Assembly: GCF_010015475.1 (NCBI RefSeq)
Contig: NZ_SSNI01000036.1
Location: 1-58,579 of the forward strand
DNA from: Pontibacter pamirensis
GTDB taxonomy: Bacteria; Bacteroidota; Bacteroidia; Cytophagales; Hymenobacteraceae
Direction: 5' to 3'
Length of the DNA stretch: 58,579 nucleotides
In this document: in pieces, positions 15,210 through 24,613 of the stretch
How positions within the stretch are numbered: the stretch's first letter is position 1
Layout of the letters: each line of letters begins with the position of its first letter
Made by a program: the position numbers and the translations under genes
Notes under the pieces: generated by a model
What the model was told of the DNA's origin: nothing
Databases searched by the model: none
The model's input: only the letters and a program-made list of their open reading frames with translations

Positions 15210-16730
15210 ATGATGAAGCGTAAAAATTCTTCAGGAACAGGTCCTGATGTAGTGCTGATTGGTGCTGGTATTATGAGTGCCACACTGGGCGTGCTGCTTA
15301 AGGAACTGCAACCTGATATAACCATAGAAATTTTTGAGAGGTTGGATGTGGCGGCAGCAGAAAGCTCTGACGCATGGAACAATGCCGGCACAGGCCACTC
15401 TGCCTTCTGCGAACTAAATTACACACCTGAACTCCCTGATGGCTCTATTGAGACCTCTAAGGCCGTTAGCATTGCGGAGTCTTTTGAAATATCAAAGCAG
15501 TTTTGGGCTTACCTGATAGAGAATAACCTTATTGAGATTCCGGAATCCTTTATCAGAAGTACTTCTCACATGAGCTTCGTCTGGGGCGAAAAGAACGTTG
15601 ACTTCCTCAACAAGCGCTATGCTGCTCTTACAAACTGTCACCTCTTTAAAGGCATGGAGTATTCTGAGAATCCAGAGCAACTGGAAGATTGGATGCCGCT
15701 CATTATGGATGGCCGTGATAAATCTCAGAAAGTGGCTGCTACCCGCATGGATATTGGCACCGATGTAAACTTCGGGGAACTGACACGCTGCATGTTCAAC
15801 CATTTAAAGGAGATGGATGGCGTTACACTGCATTTTAATCATGAAGTCCGTAAGTTGAAACGGCAGCCGGATAATTCCTGGCGACTCAAGGTAAAGGACT
15901 TATCATCTGGAAACAAGCGTAAAGTATATACCAGTTTTGTTTTTATAGGCGCAGGAGGCGGTTCTCTGGCGCTGCTCGAAAAATCAGACATTCCGGAAGG
16001 CAAAGGCTATGGCGGCTTTCCTGTAAGCGGGCAGTGGCTGAAGTGCACGAACCCGGATGTGATTCAGCAGCACCAGGCAAAAGTATACGGCAAGGCTGCA
16101 GTAGGTTCACCTCCTATGTCTGTGCCACACCTTGACACGAGGATGATCAACGGGAAAAGAGAATTGCTTTTCGGGCCTTATGCTGGTTTTTCAACTAAAT
16201 TCCTGAAGAAGGGCTCTTACTTTGACCTGCCTAGCTCTATTAAAATCGGTAACCTGCGCCCCATGATGGCAGCAGGCATTAAAAATATCCCGCTTACCAA
16301 GTACCTCATCAACCAGGTGCGCCAGTCGCCGGAAGATCGCCTGGCGGCACTTCGGGAGTACTATCCGAATGCCAGAAGCGAAGACTGGGAGTTGGAAAAG
16401 GCTGGACAGCGCGTTCAGGTAATCAAAAAAGACCCGAAACATGGCGGTGTGCTTGAATTTGGAACAGAGGTAGTAAGTGCAGCCGATGGATCTATTGCCG
16501 CACTGCTTGGTGCTTCGCCAGGTGCTTCTACGGCTGTTTCTATTATGCTTACGCTCCTGGGGCGCTGCTTCAAAGATGAAATTAACTCTAAGGAATGGCA
16601 GACTAAACTAAAGCAGATGATACCATCTTACGGAGAGTCGCTTGGAGAAAATGGCCAGCTGTTAGAGGAGGTAAGAGAGCATACCAGCGAAGTGCTGGGA
16701 CTGAAAAACATGAAGCAGGTGCAGAAGTAA
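15210..16730 (+). CDS. mqo: Malate:quinone oxidoreductase
   Basis: This 506-residue protein has the full family length. An N-terminal FAD-binding GAGIMSATLG motif near residue 17 is followed by DAWNNAGTGHSAFCELNYTP, which is diagnostic of Mqo, and by KYGGFPVSGQWL-type and FGPYAGFSTKFLKKGS segments. It oxidises malate to oxaloacetate and passes the electrons to membrane quinone, replacing or complementing NAD-malate dehydrogenase in the TCA cycle. It is a peripheral protein on the cytoplasmic face of the membrane. It is transcribed alone. Confidence 0.95.
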   Translation: MMKRKNSSGTGPDVVLIGAGIMSATLGVLLKELQPDITIEIFERLDVAAAESSDAWNNAGTGHSAFCELNYTPELPDGSIETSKAVSIAESFEISKQFWAYLIENNLIEIPESFIRSTSHMSFVWGEKNVDFLNKRYAALTNCHLFKGMEYSENPEQLEDWMPLIMDGRDKSQKVAATRMDIGTDVNFGELTRCMFNHLKEMDGVTLHFNHEVRKLKRQPDNSWRLKVKDLSSGNKRKVYTSFVFIGAGGGSLALLEKSDIPEGKGYGGFPVSGQWLKCTNPDVIQQHQAKVYGKAAVGSPPMSVPHLDTRMINGKRELLFGPYAGFSTKFLKKGSYFDLPSSIKIGNLRPMMAAGIKNIPLTKYLINQVRQSPEDRLAALREYYPNARSEDWELEKAGQRVQVIKKDPKHGGVLEFGTEVVSAADGSIAALLGASPGASTAVSIMLTLLGRCFKDEINSKEWQTKLKQMIPSYGESLGENGQLLEEVREHTSEVLGLKNMKQVQK

Positions 16731-16754
16731 GCAGCAGCTTTGTAGCTATGGCCT

Positions 16755-16793
16755 GCCTGCGGGAGCGCATAATATACCTTCGCTCCCGCAGGC
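16755..16793 (+). terminator. Terminator hairpin after mqo
   Basis: A perfect 13-bp stem, GCCTGCGGGAGCG with CGCTCCCGCAGGC, 25 bp after the stop. A short T-rich stretch (TTTGTTTTGTG) follows. Confidence 0.75.
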
Positions 16794-16841
16794 GGGCCAT
16801 TTGTTTTGTGTAACGATATACTATAGCCGGGCAAAAAGAAA

Positions 16842-16873
16842 AGCCTCTGCGAGCATTGCTGCAGGCAGAGGCT
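16842..16873 (-). terminator. Terminator of the 16894 radical SAM gene
   Basis: A 9-bp stem (AGCCTCTGC with GCAGAGGCT) is followed on the minus strand by TTTTCTTTTTG. Confidence 0.8.
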
Positions 16874-16893
16874 GACTGGTTAAAGCAGCTTAT

Positions 16894-17925
16894 CTAGAAG
16901 ATGTAACGTATATCACACCAGGGTATAACCTCCTGTTGCAACTGTTTAAACTCACTAATCCATCTCGCCTTAAGCTGGTAGCGGTACCGAACATTGATGC
17001 CGCCGAACTGGCTTTGCTTCGTTTCCTGTATAGCTGGTGTCCAGATTAACTCCTCCGCCTTCGGGTTGATAGCCAGATTAGCCTCGTGCTGCCATTGGTT
17101 GTGCGTAAGGAAAATGACCTCGCAGTTCATCTGTTTCTTCAGTGCAGGAGGTACTACCTGGTTCAGTTGTTCAAACAGTTCCCTGTAATCGTCCAGCCAT
17201 CCCTCATACACAATCACCGGCGAGAAGTTAACATGCACGTCATAGCCTGCCTGGTAAAAGTCGTTGATGGCAGCCAGACGCTTCTCCAGCGTATCCGTTC
17301 GTACATCTACCAGCTTGCTTACTTTATGAGGCAGCAGGCTAAAACGAACACGGGTTTTACCTTGCGGGTCATACGTCAGCATCTCCTCATTCACGAACTT
17401 AGTGGCAAAGGTGGCAAACGCTTTCGGGTGCTGCCTAAAAAAAGCCACCGTTGCCGCTACGCTGTCTGATAAAGCGGCATCCACCGACACATCAGAGTTA
17501 CAGCCAATGTCATAGGTATAATACTGGGCATGCGTTTGGTTTGGCACTTTTGGCCAAGGCTGCTTCTGCACGTGCTTGTTTACCGCCGCCAATATTTCCT
17601 CGGTGTTCGTGAAAAGCGTGATGGGGTTCACAGGCTTGTTACGGTCTACATAACAATAGGCGCAGGCCCCCAAGCAACCGTTGGCAAGGCTAGGCGATAT
17701 GAAATCTGAGCTGCGGCCGCTTTCACGGCAGACTAGTGTTTTTAAGCGCCCCAGCACCAGCACATTCGACTTTACCTGGTAATGATTGCCCTCTACTTCA
17801 GGCAGCCTGTTATGTTGTTTTATTTCCTGATGTACTGCCTCAGGATAAGCGAGTAAGGCCTTAGCCCCGCGCTCATTCAGAGCGTCAGGTGTGTAAAGAA
17901 CAGTGGATGGATTTAGTTTCTGCAT
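16894..17925 (-). CDS. Spore photoproduct lyase-like radical SAM protein (first copy)
   Basis: This 343-residue protein has a radical SAM cluster motif CLGACAYC (Cys 84, 88, 91) followed by Y-V-D, as in the SPL subfamily. A second conserved cysteine lies in DIGCNSD (Cys 142), where Bacillus SPL has the hydrogen-donor Cys141. SPL repairs the UV thymine dimer called spore photoproduct. This organism is not expected to sporulate, so the substrate may be a different UV or nucleic-acid lesion. It is divergent from a second SPL-like gene at 18129. Confidence 0.82.
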   Translation of the reverse strand: MQKLNPSTVLYTPDALNERGAKALLAYPEAVHQEIKQHNRLPEVEGNHYQVKSNVLVLGRLKTLVCRESGRSSDFISPSLANGCLGACAYCYVDRNKPVNPITLFTNTEEILAAVNKHVQKQPWPKVPNQTHAQYYTYDIGCNSDVSVDAALSDSVAATVAFFRQHPKAFATFATKFVNEEMLTYDPQGKTRVRFSLLPHKVSKLVDVRTDTLEKRLAAINDFYQAGYDVHVNFSPVIVYEGWLDDYRELFEQLNQVVPPALKKQMNCEVIFLTHNQWQHEANLAINPKAEELIWTPAIQETKQSQFGGINVRYRYQLKARWISEFKQLQQEVIPWCDIRYIF

Positions 17926-18128
17926 ACGTTTTTATAACAGCTTCACCGGCTATTATGTTCATGTAAAATAAATATTAAAGTTGTTGATAATCAAGATGTT
18001 GTGCAGTAATATAAAAGACTTTTTCTGAATCAAACAGGGGGTGAATATGTTTCTTTTATAGCACCAGATATACCAGCCTTAAGGTTATTTGTTGTGCTGA
18101 AACCATACCTAAAAGAGAGATTTATTTA

Positions 18129-19211
18129 ATGGAAGCAGTTCAGGAGAAAGCAATTATAAAAACAAGCCAGCGTTCCGGAAAGCTATGGATGCCCAAGCAG
18201 GTGCTTATTACGCCAGCTGCTATGGAGGAACCCTGGGGAAGACAGATTTATGAGCGCGTAAAGGGTTTAGGCTTGCCTGTACAGGAGCTGAAGCAGAACC
18301 GACTTACAGGACTGCGCGGCGAGGATGAGCGGGAAACATACCGGAAGGCCAAAAGCACCCTGGCTATTGTAACAGCACCGCCCAGTGCTCTCAAACTACA
18401 ACCTGTTCCGCCCTCCGCCGACTGGCAGTTTCACCTGGCCGAAGGTTGTCCGGCCCATTGCCAGTATTGCTACCTGGCAGGTAGCTTGCAGGGTCCGCCC
18501 GTTATCAGAACCTTTGCCAATTTACCGGCCATCCTGGAGAACCTGCTGCATTATAAAAAGCCAAACCAGGTGACCACGTTTGAGGCTAGCTGCTATACCG
18601 ACCCCTTGGGCATTGAGCACCTGACCGGCAGCCTGGCAGAAACTATGCGCTTCTTTGGTGAGCAGGAAAACATGCACCTGCGCTGGGTCTCTAAGTTCGA
18701 CCAGGTGGACGGACTGCTGGCTTTACCGCACAACGACAACACGCAGCCCAGAATCAGTATCAATTCAGACTTTATCGCCAGGAGGATGGAAGGAGGCACG
18801 GCCTCTATAGAAGCCCGGTTGGCGGCTATCCGTAAACTGGCGTTGCCAAGGGCAGAAGGCGGAGGCGGTTATAAAGTGGGTTTGGTTATTGCGCCCATCA
18901 TGCCTGTTCCGGATTGGGAGGAGCAGTACACATATTTGCTTGACAGGCTGGAGCAGACACTGGATTTCCCCTGTGAAATAACTTTTGAGCTTATCAGCCA
19001 CCGGTTTACGTCAGGTTCCAAAGCTATTCTGCAGGAGTGGTACCCGAACACAATTCTGGACTTTGACGAAAGCAACCGCTCAGTGAAGTACAACAAGTTT
19101 GGTGGCAAGAAGTATGTATATCCGGCAGTCACTATGAATTTGCTGCGCAGCTTTTTTCAGCGCGAGCTAAAAAGGCGCTTTCCCAATGCGCCTATCTTAT
19201 ACTGGACATAA
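18129..19211 (+). CDS. Spore photoproduct lyase-like radical SAM protein (second copy)
   Basis: This 360-residue protein has CPAHCQYC (Cys 107, 111, 114) for the [4Fe-4S]-SAM cluster and FEASCYTDPLGIEHLT with Cys 155 aligned to SPL Cys141. The later segments SINSDFIARRMEGGTAS, ITFELISHRFT and KYVYP closely follow the SPL pattern from memory, so this copy looks nearer to true SPL than the one at 16894. It is cytosolic. The divergent pair shares a 203-bp control region at 17926-18128. Confidence 0.85.
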   Translation: MEAVQEKAIIKTSQRSGKLWMPKQVLITPAAMEEPWGRQIYERVKGLGLPVQELKQNRLTGLRGEDERETYRKAKSTLAIVTAPPSALKLQPVPPSADWQFHLAEGCPAHCQYCYLAGSLQGPPVIRTFANLPAILENLLHYKKPNQVTTFEASCYTDPLGIEHLTGSLAETMRFFGEQENMHLRWVSKFDQVDGLLALPHNDNTQPRISINSDFIARRMEGGTASIEARLAAIRKLALPRAEGGGGYKVGLVIAPIMPVPDWEEQYTYLLDRLEQTLDFPCEITFELISHRFTSGSKAILQEWYPNTILDFDESNRSVKYNKFGGKKYVYPAVTMNLLRSFFQRELKRRFPNAPILYWT

Positions 19212-19215
19212 TATA

Positions 19216-19263
19216 AAACCCGCTACTACTCTTGAAAGTGCTTTTAAGAGTAGTAGCGGGTTT
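19216..19263. terminator. Bidirectional terminator between convergent genes
   Basis: A perfect 18-bp stem (AAACCCGCTACTACTCTT with its complement) around a 12-nt loop, between the SPL-like gene and the CocE-type hydrolase gene. Confidence 0.85.
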
Positions 19264-19299
19264 CAAACAGCTGCATCAGGCCGAGCTGAGAAACTATGT

Positions 19300-21219
19300 T
19301 TACTGGGGCAGCACTTTTACCTGTAAGTGCGAAGGCCGCTGGGCATCATGGTAAATATGAATGGTCGATTTAATATAATCTTCCGGGTCTGCCTCATAAA
19401 TGTTGATGAACTGCTGTGGGTTGCGATCCGCGAGCGGAAACCAGGAGCTTTGAATCTGCACCATCAGCTTATGGCCTTTCTTAAAGGTATGCAGCAAGTC
19501 GGGCACCTCAAATTTAACCGGGGTTGGCTCATTGGGTGTGAACGCCTCTGGTTTCTCAAAGCTGTTTCGGTAGCGGCCACGCAATATTTCGGCACGTACC
19601 AATTGCTGGTAACCGCCCATCACCGCGTCACTACCTTCGGCGGCTACAGTGTCTGGTGTGTCTTCCGGGTATACATCAATCAGTTTTACTACAAAGTCGG
19701 CATCAGTAGTGCTGATGCTGGCAATCAGGTCAGCTATAACCGGGCCAGCCAGGGTTAAGTCTTCGATTAAAAGGTCGGTTGTATACGTTAGTACATCCGG
19801 CCTTCGGGAGGCGAAGCGCTGGTCGTCGAGCATGTATTCACGTGTACGCTTGCGGTGGACTTGCCCCTGGTACGGAACCGGGTTGGCCGGATCGGAAAGG
19901 TACTCATCAAAAGAACCAGTTACAGTTGGCGCTGAGAACCCAAGTTTACCATTCGGAAGCAGGTACAAATTTCTGTCCTCAACCGCTTTTGGTGGCCAGG
20001 TTGCGAACGAGCGCCACTCGTTGGAGCCAGTTTCAAATACAGTAGCTTCGGCTAGTTTGGGAGCGTTGCCCTGGCCTTTCAGGTGATAATTCATGAAAGG
20101 AAGGAACAGGCTGTCGAGGTAATACTGGCCGGTGGATTGTTCAAAACTGATATCGCCCAACGATTTTGCATCAGACCACCAGCACCCATGGCACCAGGGA
20201 CCCATCACCAGCTTGTTTGTGGCTTTCGGATTTTGCTCTTCAATTTTCTGGTAGGTCTCCAGGGCACCGAATAGATCTTCGGCATCATACCAACCACCAA
20301 CTGTTAAGATAGCTGGCTTTAGCTTGTTTGCATGCGACAGAGGGTTACGGCTGCTCCAGTAGGAATCGTTGTCGGGATGGGTCAATATATCATTCCAAAA
20401 CGGAATACTGTCTTTAAAGAACTCGGTGTTTGCGCGCTTAGGAGTTATTACTGTATTCAGAAAATAATCGTAGTTATCGCGGTTCTTACTATCAGTTACA
20501 CCAAATGTACGCGTGGCAGGTTTATCGGGCTCGTCCTGATCAAAACGGGGTAGAAAATCGAAAAAGTCCATCCAGAAAAAAGCGCCTTTGTGGTGCACAT
20601 CATCGCCTATAAACCAATCGGTAACAGGGGCTTGCGGCGAAACTGCTTTCAAAGCCGGATGGTTGCTAATAGCAGCAGCAGTGCTATAGAAGCCCGGGTA
20701 CGATACACCATGCACCCCAACATTGCCATTGTTGCCTTTTACGTTTTTCAATAACCAGTCAATGGCGTCGTAGGTATCTGTGGCTTCGTCTGGTTGTCTT
20801 TGTTTTTTCTTGTTGGAGTTGTTTACCAGCGGCCTTTCATGGGAGAACTCGCCTTCCGAACGCCAGCGTCCACGCACATCCTGTTCTATAAAAATGCACC
20901 CTTCCCGGGCTAGTTTGGCAAAAGAGCCGCTACTATACAACCGACCATGAACTCGGGTAGCATTGTAAGGTGTGCGAGTCATCAGGAAAGGATACTTTTT
21001 TGAACTGGAAGCATCTTTGGGCACAAAAACTTCGGTGTATAGCTTTACCCCGTCGCGCATCGGAACCATTACTTTGCGATGCTCATAATTCTGTGCCAAG
21101 TAAAGGCTATCCTGGTATTGCTGCGGTTTTAACTTTGTGGTGACGGTACTCTGGGCAAAAATATTGGTAGAAATAAACGCCAAAAATAAAACAGAAAACA
21201 GCCGACGGAAGTCTATCAT
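19300..21219 (-). CDS. CocE/NonD family X-Pro-type hydrolase, exported
   Basis: This 639-residue protein has a Sec signal peptide (hydrophobic residues 8-22, ending IFAQ). The alpha/beta hydrolase domain carries the nucleophile in GVHGVSYPGFYS (Ser near residue 170). A likely acid lies in GGWYDAEDLFG and the His in GPWCHGCWW. The C-terminal beta jelly-roll (about 400-639) is typical of CocE and glutaryl-7-ACA acylase relatives (peptidase S15 fold). It would hydrolyse acyl-amide or ester bonds outside the cytoplasm, but the substrate is not predictable. It is a single gene. Confidence 0.87.
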   Translation of the reverse strand: MIDFRRLFSVLFLAFISTNIFAQSTVTTKLKPQQYQDSLYLAQNYEHRKVMVPMRDGVKLYTEVFVPKDASSSKKYPFLMTRTPYNATRVHGRLYSSGSFAKLAREGCIFIEQDVRGRWRSEGEFSHERPLVNNSNKKKQRQPDEATDTYDAIDWLLKNVKGNNGNVGVHGVSYPGFYSTAAAISNHPALKAVSPQAPVTDWFIGDDVHHKGAFFWMDFFDFLPRFDQDEPDKPATRTFGVTDSKNRDNYDYFLNTVITPKRANTEFFKDSIPFWNDILTHPDNDSYWSSRNPLSHANKLKPAILTVGGWYDAEDLFGALETYQKIEEQNPKATNKLVMGPWCHGCWWSDAKSLGDISFEQSTGQYYLDSLFLPFMNYHLKGQGNAPKLAEATVFETGSNEWRSFATWPPKAVEDRNLYLLPNGKLGFSAPTVTGSFDEYLSDPANPVPYQGQVHRKRTREYMLDDQRFASRRPDVLTYTTDLLIEDLTLAGPVIADLIASISTTDADFVVKLIDVYPEDTPDTVAAEGSDAVMGGYQQLVRAEILRGRYRNSFEKPEAFTPNEPTPVKFEVPDLLHTFKKGHKLMVQIQSSWFPLADRNPQQFINIYEADPEDYIKSTIHIYHDAQRPSHLQVKVLPQ

Positions 21220-21576
21220 TATAAAAGCGGATTAGAGGTTATAGCAGCAATATACTGATTGTTGGTAAATTTATTCATCTCATGCATTGCAGGCCATTTA
21301 TGAGGTGAACAGGAAGAGAGGCTGCAAGCAGGGCAGGAGCATGAGGGAGTGTCGGCAGAGTGTCGTAGAGCCGTTATAGGAATCCTGATGCATCGCTACG
21401 GGATGAGCAATCAAGCGTGAAGGGAAACTTGGCAAGAAGAAGGTGATGCCGACATCATCTTAATGTCAGGTTCTGTCACTGTCTTGTCGTAAACTATCTA
21501 TGGCAGGGAAGTTTGGCCGCAAAAAGAACAAAAAACTTATAAGACACGCTAATAACTATTTTGTGCACATAAAAAA

Positions 21577-21607
21577 AGCCACTTAGCAGTTTTACCTGTA
21601 AGTGGCT
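21577..21607 (-). terminator. Terminator downstream of tRNA-Asn
   Basis: AGCCACTTA at 21577-21585 pairs with TAAGTGGCT at 21599-21607. On the minus strand it is followed by a run of seven T. Confidence 0.85.
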
Positions 21608-21617
21608 AATTTTCAAG

Positions 21618-21691
21618 CTCCCCCTCCTGGGCTCGAACCAGGGACCCCATGATTAACAGTCATGTGCTCTAACCAACTGAGCTAAGGAGGA
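21618..21691 (-). tRNA. tRNA-Asn (GTT)
   Basis: 74 nt on the minus strand. The acceptor TCCTCCT pairs with AGGGGGA (one G-T pair), the discriminator is G, the D arm is GCTC/GAGC, and the anticodon arm CATGA/TCATG has loop CTGTTAA, giving anticodon GTT. The T arm is CCTGG/CCAGG with loop TTCGAGC. CCA is not encoded. Confidence 0.95.
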
Positions 21692-21824
21692 ATCTTATTT
21701 GTTTTCAGCAGCTTTCCCGCTGATTGATGGTGCAATATTACGGTGGTTTTACTTAGCACGCAAGTGCACGCCGAAAAAAACTTTTTCGAACTTGGGTAAT
21801 TCCCTGTAAATCAACAGAAAAAAA

Positions 21825-22247
21825 TTAGTTCGAAATATACAGCAGGGAGCCGGAAAGGGCTGTTCGGTACTGTTGGAGGCCATATACGGATGGCCCGCCT
21901 GTTACATTGCCCTGCATGTTAAACTGAGAACCGCAGCAGTCATCTACAATAAACAGGTTAGAAGGGTCTACCTCTACCTGGGAGCAGGAGGCTGTTGGGT
22001 CGTAAGGGCATGCACGTTCGAAGGCTAAGTACTGGCTAGCGTTCTGACGCACGATTAGTATCCCTTTGTAGCCGCCGTTTATGTAGGAGTAGCCGCCGTC
22101 CCGGCGCAAACCCGGGTGTAGCTGGCTGTTAACGTTTATCTGCTCGTCCACGAACACTTCCGGTATCCTTGGCCCTACAACATTGTTGTTGTTGCAGGCG
22201 GTGGTGAACAGAAGCAGGAGCGCACACAGCGCCCAAAGTTTACGCAT
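21825..22247 (-). CDS. Lipoprotein with degenerate Rieske-like domain
   Basis: About 140 residues from the ATG at 22245-22247 (MRKLWALC). It has a hydrophobic signal then TTAC, with lipidation at about Cys 17. The C-terminal half has the beta pattern and paired cysteine loops of a Rieske domain, ACPYDP and DDCCGSQFNMQG. The two histidines of the classical CxH...CxxH iron ligands are missing (Tyr and Ser occupy their likely places), so no normal [2Fe-2S] Rieske cluster is expected. The start overlaps the end of the 3-hydroxyacyl-CoA dehydrogenase gene by 8 bp, which suggests coupled translation. Confidence 0.65.
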   Translation of the reverse strand: MRKLWALCALLLLFTTACNNNNVVGPRIPEVFVDEQINVNSQLHPGLRRDGGYSYINGGYKGILIVRQNASQYLAFERACPYDPTASCSQVEVDPSNLFIVDDCCGSQFNMQGNVTGGPSVYGLQQYRTALSGSLLYISN

Positions 22248-23097
22248 AGGTATAAAAGCCTTTGCCCGACTTGCGGCCGTGGTGCCCGGCATCCACTTTC
22301 TGCTGCTGGATGCGGCTTGGTCTGAACTTCGAATCATAATGAAAAGCCTCGAACATGGAGGTAGTTACTGAATAATTAGTATCAACACCTATCAAATCCA
22401 TTAGTTCAAACGGACCCATCTTAAAGCCACTGGCCTGCATGAGTTTGTCAATCGTTTCTACGTCGGCTACGCCTTCTTCCAGCAGCTTCAGCGCTTCTAC
22501 ATAAAAATGGCGTGCCACGCGGTTCACGATAAAGCCCGGGGAGTCTTTGGCCATCACGGGTGTTTTGCCCAGCTTCAGCGCCAGTGCTTTTATAGTTTCG
22601 GCTGTTTCCGGGGCAGTAGCGGCGCCGGATATCACCTCTACCAGCTTCATGATGTGGGCCGGGTTAAAGAAGTGCATGCCCACCACCCGCTCCGGGTGTG
22701 GTATAGCGGCTGCTATTTGTGTGATGGGAATAGACGAGGTGTTGGAAGCAAGGATTGTCTCTGCGGGGTTCATGCTCGCCAGCTCCTTGAATATACTTTG
22801 CTTCACTTCCAGGCGCTCTACTACCGCTTCGATAATAAGGTGGCAGCTAAGCTGCAGTGTGTCGCCTGTAAAGGAGAGATTGTCCAGGGCTATTGTCTTG
22901 TCCTCTTCTGTCAGCTTCCCGCGTTCAATGCCTTTATCAATGTTTTGGGTGGTCGTAGACTTTGCTTTTTCCAGTACCTGCGCATTGATGTCAAACAGAA
23001 TGGTCTTAAAACCAGCCTGTGCACAAATCTGCGCAATGCCCTGGCCCATTGTGCCGGCACCCACCACACCTATCGTTTTAATTTCCTCCAGTTTCAT
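22240..23097 (-). CDS. 3-hydroxybutyryl-CoA dehydrogenase
   Basis: This 285-residue protein is the usual length of the single-function enzyme. It has an N-terminal Rossmann motif GVVGAGTMGQGIA near residue 10 and the catalytic His in MHFFNPAHIMKLVE near residue 142, with the partner Glu and Asn in HLIIEAVVE and FIVNRV. It oxidises (S)-3-hydroxybutyryl-CoA to acetoacetyl-CoA with NAD(P). It is cytosolic. It is the first gene of a two-gene unit with the small lipoprotein. The cue for its physiological role (beta-oxidation or butyrate metabolism) is not in this window. Confidence 0.9.
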   Translation of the reverse strand: MKLEEIKTIGVVGAGTMGQGIAQICAQAGFKTILFDINAQVLEKAKSTTTQNIDKGIERGKLTEEDKTIALDNLSFTGDTLQLSCHLIIEAVVERLEVKQSIFKELASMNPAETILASNTSSIPITQIAAAIPHPERVVGMHFFNPAHIMKLVEVISGAATAPETAETIKALALKLGKTPVMAKDSPGFIVNRVARHFYVEALKLLEEGVADVETIDKLMQASGFKMGPFELMDLIGVDTNYSVTTSMFEAFHYDSKFRPSRIQQQKVDAGHHGRKSGKGFYTYA

Positions 23098-23290
23098 CTT
23101 TTAAATGGTTAAATTGTTTAACTGTTGAATGGTTGAAAATAAATTCTCCCGCATAAGATTTGCGTGCAAATCAACAGTTCATTTCCCTGCCACCAAAACC
23201 CTTCAGTCTGATAAACGACAAATAAGGCTGAATATGCATGCCGTCCTTTACCTGCGAACCCAACAATTTAATAATCCAGCCATTTAACAA

Positions 23291-24325
23291 TTAAACAACC
23301 CCTTCAAACTGGCGCAGGAAGCGCACATCGTTTTCAGTGAAGAGGCGAAGGTCTTTTATCTGGTAGCGGAGCATCGTTATTCGCTCGATGCCCATGCCGA
23401 AGGCAAAGCCGGAGTACACTTCCGGGTCAATGCCGGAGCTGTGGAGCACGGCAGGGTCTACCATACCAGAGCCACCGATTTCTACCCAGCCGCTGCCTTT
23501 GCAGATGTTACAACCTTCGCCCTTGCAGATGAAGCACGTAATGTCAATCTCAGCACTTGGCTCGGTGAACGGGAAGAACGACGGGCGGAAACGAATCTGT
23601 GTGTCTTGCCCGAACATCTCCTTAGCGAAGTAATACAAAGTCTCTTTCAGGTCTTTAAAACTCACGCCTTTGTTCACGTACAGGCCCTCTACCTGGTGGA
23701 ACACCATGTGCGCACGCGCAGAAATAGCTTCGTTGCGGTACACTCGGCCCGGCATGATGCTGCGAAGCGGCGGCTGGTTGTTTTCCATCAGGCGCACCTG
23801 CACAGTAGAGGTATGGGTACGGAGTAACTTTTCTTTGTTCTCACTTAAAAAGAAGGTGTCCTGCATCTCGCGCGCCGGGTGGTTCTCTGGGAAGTTCAGC
23901 GCAGAGAAGTTATGCCAGTCATCCTCCATCTCCGGGCCCTCAGCCACATTAAAGCCAATGCGCTCAAAAATGCGCACAATCTCCTGGCGCACCAGCGAGA
24001 GCGGATGGCGCGTGCCGAGCGTGTTTGGTACGGTTGGCAAACTAAAGTCAAAGCCGGTATCCGCGTTTTGGTCTGCGGCACTGGCCAGTTGCTCCTGCGC
24101 CTGGTCGAAACGCTCCTGGGCGCGGTTCTTCAGGCTGTTCAGGTGCTGGCCCACCTCACGGCGCAGCTCCGGTGCCACCTGCTTCAGGTTATCAAAAAGG
24201 GCTGCAATGCGGCCCTTGCGACCAATGTAGGCAATGCGGAATTGCTCCAGCTCGGCAGGGTTCGTCAGCGGCGCTGCCTCTATCTCTTGTGCTATTTGTT
24301 GTATGTTCTCCACCATAGTATGCAA
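23291..24325 (-). CDS. pheS: Phenylalanine-tRNA ligase alpha subunit
   Basis: This 344-residue protein has an N-terminal coiled coil (about residues 1-85) that binds tRNA and a class II synthetase core. Motifs visible are DTFFLSEN, LLRTHTSTVQVR, GRVYRNEAISARA, FHQVEGLYV and the motif-3 stretch GFAFGMGIERITML. A CxxC pair around KGEGCNICKGSGW is a normal insertion in PheS of this group. It pairs with PheT, which is not in the window, to charge tRNA-Phe. It is transcribed away from the LiaF-like operon. Confidence 0.95.
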   Translation of the reverse strand: MHTMVENIQQIAQEIEAAPLTNPAELEQFRIAYIGRKGRIAALFDNLKQVAPELRREVGQHLNSLKNRAQERFDQAQEQLASAADQNADTGFDFSLPTVPNTLGTRHPLSLVRQEIVRIFERIGFNVAEGPEMEDDWHNFSALNFPENHPAREMQDTFFLSENKEKLLRTHTSTVQVRLMENNQPPLRSIMPGRVYRNEAISARAHMVFHQVEGLYVNKGVSFKDLKETLYYFAKEMFGQDTQIRFRPSFFPFTEPSAEIDITCFICKGEGCNICKGSGWVEIGGSGMVDPAVLHSSGIDPEVYSGFAFGMGIERITMLRYQIKDLRLFTENDVRFLRQFEGVV

Positions 24326-24581
24326 AGGTAATAATTTGGCGCTTCTGATTCTACTTAGGTTCTGCTCAGTTGGTACGCATGCCAGCGCCCGGAGTAGGGC
24401 AAAAGCAGGTAATTCCGGACGTACGGCAGTTGAAGCAGAACCGCTTAGGTAAGAGGTGATTGGAGGCGATAGCGATTGCAGAAGCGTGTTATACTTCGTA
24501 GTTTACCGACGCAAACCTACAGCTTACCGACTTCTCCCCCCGGCCCGCCTATCTGTTATAGACCAACGGGTATGTTTAGAG

Positions 24582-24589
24582 TACATTTG
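24582..24589 (+). promoter_or_regulatory. Candidate promoter of the LiaF-like/LytS/LytR unit
   Basis: TACATTTG matches TAnnTTTG and lies 25 bp before the chosen start at 24614. No clear -33 TTTG is seen. The 288-bp gap 24326-24613 holds nothing else I recognise. Confidence 0.45.
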
Positions 24590-24613
24590 AGCATCAACTT
24601 AATCAAAAGGACT

